This document shows positions 50,637-60,506 of a DNA stretch of 64,000 bases, piece by piece (position 1 is the stretch's first letter; each line of letters begins with the position of its first letter). Under the pieces are notes generated by a model that had not been told where the DNA came from, did no database searches, and saw only the letters and a program-made list of their open reading frames with translations. This stretch comes from Isoetes taiwanensis (taxonomy: Eukaryota > Streptophyta > Lycopodiopsida > Isoetales > Isoetaceae), in assembly GCA_021234155.1 (NCBI GenBank), contig JAJEKV010000041.1:10131018-10195017 (forward strand), in the 5' to 3' direction. Made by a program: the position numbers and the translations under genes.

Positions 50637-51430
50637 TTGTGTTCTCTCGGCACGTAATGACGCTTAAATGCCTTGGAGAACTTCTTGAATCTGCAGCTAT
50701 CTCTGCTTAACCCATGGGCTTTGGAATAGCCTTTCCACCAAATTCTGGGTACTCCACGTTGAGGTTGGCTGTCACTACCTTGCCCTTATCCTGATCTTTC
50801 ATACTATAAGCATTCCCATACTCTCTCATTTCATCCAACCAAGCCTCGACTTCCATTCCTGACCTGTTGTCTCCTGAGAACTGTTCCAGCTTCCTGGCTT
50901 TCCACACATTGCTCAATGCGGAGTCGACTTTCTTCTGGTAGTCGGCTTCAATCCTGCCCCTATCACGGTTGGGACCCTCCCAACGGTGCTGCCGATCGTT
51001 GTCCTACTCCTCCGATTCGGAGTCGGAGTCGGAACTAGAATTGGAGGAATTCGTGCAACGGGATCTCCTTCTCATGTTCCTCTTCTTTGCCTTGTTTGTT
51101 CTGCTAGTAGGTGTTTGGGGTAGTTGGACATTTTGGTCTAGTGCACTTGCTACCATCCCCGCCAGCAAAGCTCTTATCTCGTGGATATCCGATCTCATTT
51201 GCGATACCTCCTCTTCCAGGGTTGGTGCCTCGAACTCTCGGAATAGGTTCCTTGATTGAAACTGTCTTACGGGTGTCTGCTCTTCCTGAGGTTGTCGATC
51301 TTGTTCTACATTCCTAGGTGCTCTAGCTGCGTACACATTAGATTGCACTCTTATGATTAGCTTTTGTTTGTTATTGCATTGGTTGTTTGACGATATAGTT
51401 GTGAGAACAAAATATATCAAAGAACATTCA
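50637..51430 (-). pseudogene. G2 copy B: gag, shortened
   Basis: The N-terminal part (51420-51004) has an EEEVSQMRSDIHEIRALLAG coiled stretch and a Ser/Asp-rich run. The capsid start (50916-50700) reads VWKARKLEQFSGDN and WLDEMREYGNAY. It ends near 50610 in FYRLEQ and fuses to RNase H, so the rest of capsid and the knuckle are lost. Copy A keeps more capsid, so the deletions are not identical. Confidence 0.8.
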
Positions 51431-51439
51431 TAATGCCAT

Positions 51440-52833
51440 CAATTATATTCATAAGGTACAATATTTTTACAATCAATAATAGAGAGGAAAAGTTTTAATT
51501 TATTCTTGGAATCTTTGATATGCCGGGTTGTCTGTATGGGACTGCGAAGTCGAAGACGCTCGAGGCTATTGACCTTGACCAGGATGACATGGTCAATGTT
51601 CGGAGGCATCCGAGCATGCCTACCAAATTTCGAGAGAGCAATAAGCATGAACACTCCTTCTTCTCCCCGTGGGCTAAACTGGCGATGTATGACCACTATC
51701 CTTCCGTCGGTTAGGAGTGGAAGGTAAAACCTGCGGGCTTTGTCGTGTCCTCCCTCTACTGCCTCTTCTCCAGTTCTGATCCTGGCCCTCTGCCTTCCGG
51801 AGTACTCATCCACCGAATGCAGCTACCAAGTCCACATACTGCAAACATAGACACGGAAGAGGTCAAGTTGATCTTAGCCTCTTTCTAACCCGGCTATGTG
51901 CTCTTGATGAGGTCTTTGGGCGGGGAGGCGGCTTGTTGTCTTTCCCCTGATGCCCATCCGCTCCTGGATGGCTATAAATTCCTCCTCTGAGGGCAACTCT
52001 TGTTGCGTTATCATCTGTCGAATGCCGGTGTAAGCTTCAATGTTGAATGATGACTGTCTCCTGTAAGTGTGGGCCTCCCTAATGCTGATAGGGAAGTCCT
52101 ACGTCTCCCGGTCGATGAAGTCATCGAGGTCGGGTTGTTGGCATAGAAGGTGCAGAAGCTTGTCCATTTGGGGAGGTTCTTTATGTCGTGCAGCGTCAGG
52201 TACTCCTCTCCTTCGATGATGACCAGGGTTAGACTCGTGATGCCTAACCCAAGTGGAGGAGTTATCCTCGTTATTCTCAACCCTTCGTCGAAGCCTTGAA
52301 GGTCTTCTTTAGCTTGTTGCCGTTCTTGTACGGGGTCGATGTCGATTATGTCTTCAACGTGGTAACCCTGTCGTTCCTCTGCCTCTTCCTCCTGCTCTAA
52401 ACCTTCGTACTCTAGGAGCAATTGCTCTTCTGCTTCTGAGGCCAGGCGTTCAATATCCAATGGCTCTATGGGACAAAAAGATGGCTACAGCAGCAATATA
52501 AGAAAAATACCTCTTCCTACTTATAGATATGGTCATGTATTTTGGCATGCGAGCAGCTCTATTTTCTAAATACTTGCCTATGTTTGGGACATCATTCAGT
52601 GCTGCACAGAGGGCTGTTCTAGGTGCAAAGTAGCCTATACATGGGGGGAGTTCTACTAGGGAAGGTCCTATCTTGGCATAGAACTCAATCATGATATCTT
52701 GGTAAAAAGGTGTGGCGTTTATGGTAGCATCCACATCGATCTCCTTTTGAAAAACAATGAAGACCAAGTTGATGTCAGCCTCAGCCACATGAGCAGTGGC
52801 GTTGTACCATCGCCTAAATGATGAAGTGGCCAT
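51440..52833 (-). pseudogene. G2 accessory ORF-b, copy B, unknown function
   Basis: The ATG at 52833 starts MATSSFRRWYN. An N-terminal block of ~120 residues (ADINLVFIVFQ, ATPFYQDIMIEF) is followed after a one-base shift near 52470 by an acidic region (EEQLLLEYEGLEQEEEAEE). Then come a conserved ITSLTLVIIEGEEYLTLHDI block, a second shift, and a C-terminal block with DGRIVVIHRQFSPRGEE and IDHVILVKVNSLERL (51700-51540). It would be about 440 residues long. It lies between the H3-like ORF-a and gag on the same strand and is conserved in copy A. I looked for H4, H2A or H2B features and found none convincing. Confidence 0.72.
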
Positions 52834-52944
52834 CGTGCTAATGCAGATGGGGTTAACAAACAGATGTATAAGTGCCTCTGGGAGCTAGAAAATTGCCTTG
52901 GAGTGAGGAGTGATAGAGTAGGATGCAAATGAGGGTGGTGGTCA

Positions 52945-52952
52945 TATTTATA
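52945..52952 (-). promoter_or_regulatory. TATA box of ORF-b (copy B)
   Basis: TATAAATA on minus, 112 nt before the ORF-b ATG. The position is conserved in copy A (28659-28666). Confidence 0.7.
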
Positions 52953-53127
52953 GGCAAAACCCTAATTTGAGAAATTTGTAGGATTTGGGAATGTCTATCA
53001 CTTCAAGGTCCTGCTAAGCAATTGATAGGTAATCTAGGTTAAAAAGTACATCCTAATAATCCTATGCAACAAAATTCATATAATTTGGAGGTAGTTGGGA
53101 TGAATTAGGGGTATTTGACTCGGACCT

Positions 53128-53189
53128 CTCACACAATGCGCGAGAGGCACTTTCAAAACTTTTGAAAAGGGTCCTGGCGCCCTTGTGAG
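53128..53189. repeat. Imperfect hairpin 1, G2 copy B
   Basis: The left arm CTCACACAATGCGCGAGAGG pairs with the right arm ending CTGGCGCCCTTGTGAG. The tip is TTTCAAAAC-TTTTGAAAA. Length 62 nt. Confidence 0.85.
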
Positions 53190-53330
53190 CGGTGGATTTC
53201 TGTTTGGGTCCTAGATGGCTCTGAAATTATGATATGAGGGCATAATCCTACTCATCTCGTAGAGTTAAGGCGCTCTGTGCTCCATGTTTCTAGATTTGGA
53301 CAAGTCTAAGCACAGATCAGTGGGCAAACA

Positions 53331-53392
53331 CTCACACAGTGCGCGAGAGGCACTTTCAAACTTTTGAAAATGGCTCTGGTGCACTCTGTGAG
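53331..53392. repeat. Imperfect hairpin 2, G2 copy B
   Basis: The left arm CTCACACAGTGCGCGAGAGG pairs with the right arm CTCTGGTGCACTCTGTGAG, with the tip TTTCAAAC-TTTTGAAAA. Length 62 nt. It lies between the end of ORF-a and the ORF-b promoter, as in copy A. Confidence 0.87.
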
Positions 53393-53541
53393 GGGTGGGG
53401 CTCAAAACCGTCACTTTTTGGCCAAATTTACTAATTTCAATTATACGTGCCATTACTACAACCTTATTAATTACAACATTACACCTTGTAACTTAATCAA
53501 AACACTTTTTATATCTACAAAAATTTTATAAGTACATTATT

Positions 53542-54670
53542 TTAGCAATCTTCCTTCTTTATAAACCTAGCCAGCTTCATATCTCTGGGCATATCGGTGA
53601 CTCTTTTTGCATGGAGAGCACATGCTAGGGAGTCTTCAAAGTGCTGGACCAACTTCTGCTCAGCTGCCTCCTGCAATGCAAGCAACATATCATCTGTCAC
53701 TCGCTTCCCTTTGTCGAATTCTTGCAAGATTTCTCAGGTTAATCTTGCAAATGCAGCCCTTGGAATCAGCAGTCTGTAGCTCTTATGGAAGTGTCGAATT
53801 TCCCGAGCAGCCTTTGCAAAATAAGAGTCTAACTTCCTCTTCATTGGTTTCTTTGGTGGTACGGGTCTCTCTGGGGGCGGCTTCAAAGTGTTCTCCCTTG
53901 TTGGCCTTCCTCCTTCCACGTACGTCATGTTGTTTGCTTCATAGTACTTTGAGTATGTCTCACACATCTTCATGTACTCCTGGTACTCCTTCAACTTCTT
54001 CTGGTACTCCCGCTCATACTTGAGTACATAAGATTCCCGTGCCGGCTTGCCCTTCTTGGGGTCAGTTGTTGGCTTTGGCCATTTCGAGTAGGGAGGTGGT
54101 GCTGCAGTTTCTTCCTCTTCATTGTTGGGATTTGAAGGTCCCGAGCCTTCTGCTGGATGGGGAATTCTCTGCGCCTCGTCGTCCGACTCTCTCTGATGAA
54201 GAAGATGGTGGCCTATTGGGTTCCCGCTCCCTTATGCTAACCACTTTGCTCGGTGTTGTCTTTGTCTTCCTCCAGGGTTTCTTTGGCAGTTCTGGGTCCT
54301 TCCCTTTGGCCTCCTTCTGCCTCTTGCGCTCCTCCTCTGCAAGTCTCTTCCTTTTTGCTGCTTTCTTCTTCTTGATTATTTTCCTTTGCCGACGCGCTAA
54401 CTTCTCTGGTAGCATCGAGTCCTCCTCATTCTTCTCCTCTTCGCCATTGCCCTGATCCTCTAGGTTTTCTTCGTTATCAGGGTCCTGTGGTTGTTCTTCC
54501 TGGTCTCGATGCTGCTCGTCGCCTTCCTGAGCATATGGGTTTAAATTAAGGTTTTCTTCTTCTCTGGCTCACTCCCGAGTCTCCCTCGCCTTCTGTTCTG
54601 CTGTAAGAACCTGGACGCTAGTGGGTCCATCTAGCATAACCACTCGAGTAGTTTATTTGGTGCGGGCCAT
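53542..54670 (-). pseudogene. Histone H3-like protein with long insert (G2 accessory ORF-a)
   Basis: From the ATG at 54670 the frame reads MARTK, stop, TTRVV, which is the H3 tail with its Gln5 codon CAA turned to TAA. It continues through an acidic stretch, a strongly basic stretch (KIIKKKKAAKRKR, near 54370), a Pro/Ser part and a Tyr/Lys/Glu-rich coil (KYEREYQKKLKEYQEY). The last ~90 residues are a histone H3 fold: AREIRHFHKSYRLLI (helix 1), a TGA where H3 has an Arg, FDKGKRV, LALQEAAEQKLVQHFED (helix 2), CALHAKRVTDMPRDMKLAR (loop and helix 3). About half of these residues match H3. Another TGA sits at codon 34 and a frameshift near 54130. An intact protein would have had about 376 residues, against about 136 for normal H3. 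Confidence 0.9.
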
Positions 54671-54773
54671 GTTTTGAAATATGTCAATCGCCTTCCGAGC
54701 ACCGAGAAATCGCCTTCTTGACCAGAGAGCAGCTAGCTAGAGGAGAAAGGTGAAAATGAAGAACCTAAGGGTC

Positions 54774-54781
54774 TATTTATA
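54774..54781 (-). promoter_or_regulatory. TATA box of the H3-like ORF-a
   Basis: CCTATAAATAGACC context on minus, 104 nt before the ATG. The spacing is close to that of ORF-b, which suggests each frame had its own pol II promoter. The Helitron end lies 50 bp further upstream. Confidence 0.7.
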
Positions 54782-54830
54782 GGTCTGAGAGTTTTAGGGT
54801 TTGGACCTGCAATTTCATGTTATACCATTA

Positions 54831-57800
54831 CTAGAAAAAGTGCCCAGCGTTGCTGGGCTTTTCGTCAGACATAATTAAAAATTAATAAAAATGACACATA
54901 ATAACCTTATAACATCTATAAAGGGCAGAATTCTGTATAAGCTAGAACCTATTAGAAATGGATAAAGTGCAAAAAATTGTATAAATTGGAATATATTAGA
55001 AATAGATACTTTATTAAACAAAACTAAAATATACTCTATAACTTTTTAAGCCTTCCATTAAGCTCTATGTCTTGAAGACAAATGTCCGAGAGTCGGGCGA
55101 TAAGTGTTGCCGGATGTAAAAACTTTACATGTGTTATAGCTAGTGTCATTGTATTGTAAAAGATATGCAAAGTCATTGATAATGGAGACCGTCAAGACAA
55201 CATCATAGTTGCAAACTACAATGTGAGATGCCTAAAACATTTCAATAACTTCATATGGTAGTTCTTATAGACACAATCATTATATTATTTTCAAACATAA
55301 AATGAGTTCATTAATCCCTTGGTTAATTGATGCATGTCTATATCCATGAGGTGGTATAGAATATAGAAAAATTAAAAATCTCATCCTGGAACTTGTGATT
55401 TGTGATTGGCATTGCTAGAAGTAAAATCCTTGTATGTTTCCGCTAATGCCTCAGATGTCTGTGTGTGCGCTATTGTCAAACATAAACGTCTAGTGTGTGT
55501 TACCGCTAGTGGTTTAAATGTCTAAGTCCAATTCTAATGAATTAATGTAATCTTGAGTGAATATCCACGTGTGGCCAATAATGTCCCGCGTAATTCTGGC
55601 CAATAATGTCCCGCGTAATTCGGAAATTTTGTGATGTCCTAGCCGGGCGCGAATCTAGCATCTGTAATATTAGTGTGCGTAAAAAATAGCTAGTTCTATG
55701 CATTAGACCTTTTCAAAATAGAACACTCCATTATATTAAATCAAAGTGTGAACATAAATTATTGGCAAAAGATATCCTGGTGGATCTAGCGCTTGGCAAT
55801 CCTGAGGAATAAACCTCACATATTTATGGATTGCATTTGCTATTCTAGTCTTTCCGACATCATGTTTTATTAATTTTACCAGGGAAAAGCTGGAAACCTG
55901 CAAATGGCTTCTTATTTATTAATGCCATGTCTTGTTAAATGTGTCATGTTGCATTTTTTGTATAACGCATTCAATGGGCATGCATTTTAATGTTATCAAG
56001 AAATTGTACATGTTAATGCAAACCAAGCCTAGAATTGCAGGGCTATATCGAAAACTTGTAAATGCTAGAGCCTAGTGTTGCTGGGCTATAACGAAAACTC
56101 GTAAATGGTAGACTAATATTAGGGTTACGTTCACATTCAAGTTCTTTGGTCCTTTTTCTCTAGCTATCCTTGATATGTTGTCATGCTTAATTTGAAAATG
56201 GAATTTTTCAATAAAGGAATTAAGACAAAGCCAATGACGTAGAAGATCAAATACAACCACCAGCTCCTTATCTGCTTGCTCTCCAAGTCTGCAGCCACAA
56301 TCTACGCTCTCAAGTTTTTGTTGTATGTTAAAGACATGTTGAGATAACATACATTGTAAGGTTTATGCCTTTTTGAGTCCTCCATCTATCTATCTACATA
56401 CCATACACATGGCTCATATGATTCAATATATGCTTAATTTGAAAATGGAATTTTTCAATAATGGAATTAAGACAAAGCCAATGCCGTAGTCCTTATCTGC
56501 TTGCTCTCCAAGAAAACACATCTGCGACAAACATGCTTTTGAATCTGGAACCATAATGCTTTGTATGTCATTCTATACACAAGGAATTATATAGAATGTA
56601 AGATAGAGCATAAAATACGTGGCCTTGTCAAATATGAAGTCATAATGAAACCACCAGTGGTGTTCTTTTACGCAGAAACTAAGTCTTCGTTTAAGACAAA
56701 TTTCCTGGACAAATTTTCCATGTGATATACACCATCTGTCACCACCAAGAACATCCATGAATACTATGTTTACAAATCTGTACAAATGAATTTAACAGCT
56801 TCACACATGCCAAATTAAGCAGAAATAGATAACAAAACTCTTACTTTTCCTCTCTCACTCCACTCAACTTGAATCAACTGAAGGTAGAACAAAGCATATG
56901 GAATGAAATACATATCCAGCAGGGCATACTTGCAGCCTACATGCATCCGTTAGGAGCGGCTCCTGCAAGAAGAAAATAGATAGGGCTTTTTATCCTCGCT
57001 TTTCTTTGGCATCCTTCCCTTTGTCTTTTTCACACCCATTAGATCTCAATGGCAACCAAATCTTTACCACTTATTTAGAACAACGATCCCCAATCAAAAT
57101 TAATGACATACATGAGCCCAAAAACAAGATATTACTGCTTTGAAGGTGGCAACAGATTCTTGGCAAAATCTAGAGTAATAATCAGCTAAATAACAAAATA
57201 ACATCAAGTACATTGACAATAATAATGCAATTCACAATTATATCACGGGTTTGAAAAGCTTGTTCACATATAGCATGTAAATCAATCGGGCACATAATAT
57301 GCACACAAACGAATCTGAGCATTTGATAAAAGCATTTGTGCAAAAATAAAATCAACATGAAAGACGAAGTTTGAGTCTCCTGCTTTTTTCTGTAAGGAAC
57401 ATGAATTTTCATGGCATCAAGGAGCACAAATGTGCAGTAAATGGAGCATCAAGGGCAGCCAAAACAGGTGCATAATGCATTTTCTAATGCTTTTGAAAAC
57501 CAATTCCGTAACCCGATGAAGTGTGCTTTTGCAAGCGTTTACAGAACAATGAAAGTGAAAATGCTCCATAGATCAACAATAACCTATTTGATTAAATTGC
57601 ATGAGTTCATTCTCTCTAATGATTTGGAATGAAAGCAACATGTGGCCATGATTCCTTCCAAACGGCTATAATTCCTTCCAAAATTCTGCTATGCACCATG
57701 AATAGCAACTAAGATGCTCTGCTATATGCTCCATAGATCAACAATAACCTATTTGATTAAATTGCATGAGTTCATTCTCTCTAATGATTTGGAATGAAAG

Positions 57801-59808
57801 CAACATGTGGCCATGATTCCTTCAAAGCGGCCATAATTCCTTCCAAAATTACGCTATGCACCATGAATAGCAACTAGATGCTTTCTGCTATGCACCATGA
57901 ATAGCGACTAAGATGCTATTACCATACCACTAAAAGGATGATGTGCTATCTAGGGATTTAAGGAATATTTACTTTTGGAAACAATATATATATCAATCCA
58001 TTGGGAGTCCATAACTAAGCATTTACAATGGAAGAGTCTATAAAAAACACGTGGAAAGTCACATAGCTTGGAAAAGTAGTACTTTGCAAGAAAAGAATGA
58101 TCTAAGAGCTTCCATCCTCATAAAAGTTAGGCAGAGCATAACAAACAAATGCAGAGTGTAGAAATACACGGACAATGAAGCGAAAGAAGAATAAGGCGAC
58201 AAAACCCAAGCAAGGATAAAAAAAGGCAAAGATCTTCATAGACCTTTGCCGGAAATCTTATTTTGGCATCGGGGAAAATGCAATCCTAACAACCACTGCA
58301 AAAACCACAATGATCTCAAACCATATGTCCCGGTGAACAAAAAAAACGAGATTAAGTCACCAATTTGATTTAAGAAATGTACTTACGGCTTGAAAAAATC
58401 ACTTTTGATCCGGGACATAAATATGTTGAAATGGAGCCCATTTCTTGCCATATAGGTTTTATGAATCACCATTTTGGATTTAAATTCCTCTGAACACGGT
58501 GTTGCCTCTGTTCCATCGGGGTTTCATGTTGTATATATATTTTTTTGCCATCATATTACGTAGGCGGCAAAGAGTTTTGGTATATGAGCGATTTCTTGAA
58601 GCAACAAATACTACAAAACTCATACCTTGCTAAAACTCATACCTTGCTTGTCCAAAGTAACCACTGCGATTTTGCTTTCGAGAAAGCAATATGCACACAA
58701 AAAACCACAATGGGTTTGATCGAGATAACAAGCGGTAGAAAAAAGGAATGAGTAGCGGGATCCTCATGGCCGATCTGCTTCAAGGAAAACTTGTTTTAGC
58801 CATGGATAAAATGGAGTCGAACCCGGATAAGGGACGACTAGCGGGCTTCTCATGTTCTAAAAGCTGCTTCCTTTGCCACAAAATACCAAACCAGTTGTAA
58901 GTCGGGATAGAAGCCTCTAGACCAACTTGCAAAAGGGCCCAAGCGGCAAGCAACTAAGCCCACAATCAAGAAGCGTAGAAGAGTGTGAAGCCAAAGCAAA
59001 ATACAAGCGAGAATACAATAAATCGATTCATCTTTGCCAACAACTTCGGCACAAAAAAAAATAACCTGCTGCGAATTTAGTTCAAACCCATAAAAATGAT
59101 TACGAGCAAGCGGCACACAAAAACATTCTTTGCTATCCACGGATGATAAAATGAAAAGCACATAACACGGTTGTTCAAGAGCAGCGATTTTGCGAACCAT
59201 AGAAGCAATAGCGAGAGGAAAGAGATGAAAAGCGGTTTTCCATAAAAAACCCTTTCAAATGGGTTGCATTTTCACACGCATAATCCAATGGACCACAATA
59301 AAAATTTTGCCACCAAAGAAAGATGTTGATGTGGTAAAAGAAGCTTGTGATGATGAAGTCGGAGAAAAGAGAGTTCTGACCAAGGAAATGCAAGTCGGAA
59401 AAATTGTTGTAAGTGATGAGGGAGGATGAGGATCGGGCCGAAAATCAAAAGGAATTACGAGAAGGTGTTTTTGTGTCTGGTTCAAAACAACTTCGTCAAA
59501 TGATGTCAAAATGTTGGAAGCGGAACAATCGAAAAATGTTCAAAAGGGCGAACACACAAGTAAGGTCATCATCTCATTGTGCATTTGTTGATGTGGGCAC
59601 TCTAGGAGAAGACCATGGCGGTGAAAGGCTGCGTCTATGAAATCGTCTGCATATAGAGAAATATAGAGAAAGGAAAGGGCGAGTTGTGGAAAAAAAAAAA
59701 AAAAAAAAAACCGAAAAAAAAAGGGAGTAAATTAAAATAAAAAATTCAACGGCCGAGATCGCGCACAAACTATCATAAAATGCCTTTATTATTATATATA
59801 GATATAGA
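54831..59808 (-). mobile_element. Non-autonomous Helitron, about 5 kb
   Basis: Read on minus it starts TCTATATCTATATATA at 59808 and ends CTAG at 54831. A perfect stem (GCCCAGC-aac-GCTGGGC, 54842-54858) lies seven bases before the end. The flanking bases are A and T, the standard Helitron target. No Rep/helicase coding was found, so it moved in trans. The interior has duplications: ~80 bp at 56155 and 56430; 164-bp tandem units starting 57561 and 57725; a doubled CCAATAATGTCCCGCG near 55576-55615; and an A-run at 59691-59710. Confidence 0.8.
57561..57900 (+). repeat. Two tandem 164-bp units inside the Helitron
   Basis: ATGCTCCATAGATCAACAAT starts each unit at 57561 and 57725. The units are nearly identical to their ends. 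Confidence 0.9.
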
Positions 59809-59932
59809 TGTAAACCATTAGTGTTTACTAGATTAAGACATTAGGTTCTTCGGGCAAAAATCTTTGCTATCACTCACCACGGTGTAGCTGAGAAGCACTA
59901 ATCCAAAAAGGGAGGCTTTTAGGGTTCCTACC

Positions 59933-60506
59933 TGTGATGTTCCACGTATTTATACACTATACGTACAAATACATGACATGTCAACATTAATACTTAATGG
60001 TGTATTAATTATTCATGTTATTAATTAACAAGGTAAGGTTAGCTAAGTTTGATTTAAGGGATGTCACTTGGCCCAAATTGATTGGGCAAGGTAGAGATGG
60101 TAACTTTGGGTCACCCAAATTGGGGCTTTCACCCCAATTTGCCCCAATCCGAATTGAGGGCCAACTAGAGAGGGAGGAGGAGCTTATTCAACTAGCAGAG
60201 CATGGAGGACCTGAGAGATGGGAGATCTAGCTCAGATATCGGTTAGTAGGCATAGTTAGCTTGTGATTCTACATAGAGATTAACCCTTGGTTGTTTAGAT
60301 GGATCATTAATCTCTTATTGATGTTCTATTTGAAGTATTGAATGGATTTATGATATATGGTAGTTCTTCTATTGCACCTCTTGTGCTTGTGTGGGATTCT
60401 GGGGTAGAGACCTAAAGGCTATATAGAAGTAGATATGCTCCTAGCTAGAATTCCTTAAATTCTATTAAATGTGGCCTATGCACAAGAGCACATCTGGCTG
60501 TGGAGG
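59933..60506 (+). repeat. Truncated LTR-like repeat, plus orientation (matches 30617-31275)
   Basis: It starts TGTGATGTTCCACG and follows the repeat at 30617 through CACCCAAATT, GATTCCGG-like and CTGGCTGTGGA phrases, then the match ends. It again lies upstream of the ORF-a promoter and inverted relative to the G2 LTR of copy B. Confidence 0.78.

Noticed and set aside
52450-52833. ORF-b N-terminus as a histone H2B or H2A partner of the H3-like protein
   Set aside because: A few residues line up (K..I..D..I; AAR...I) but they are not kept in copy A and the helices do not align. Not convincing by eye.
54831-54850. CACTA transposon end (similar to CACTACTAGAAAAA)
   Set aside because: It reads CATTACTAGAAAAA and has no matching inverted end. 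The Helitron reading explains both termini and the A/T site.
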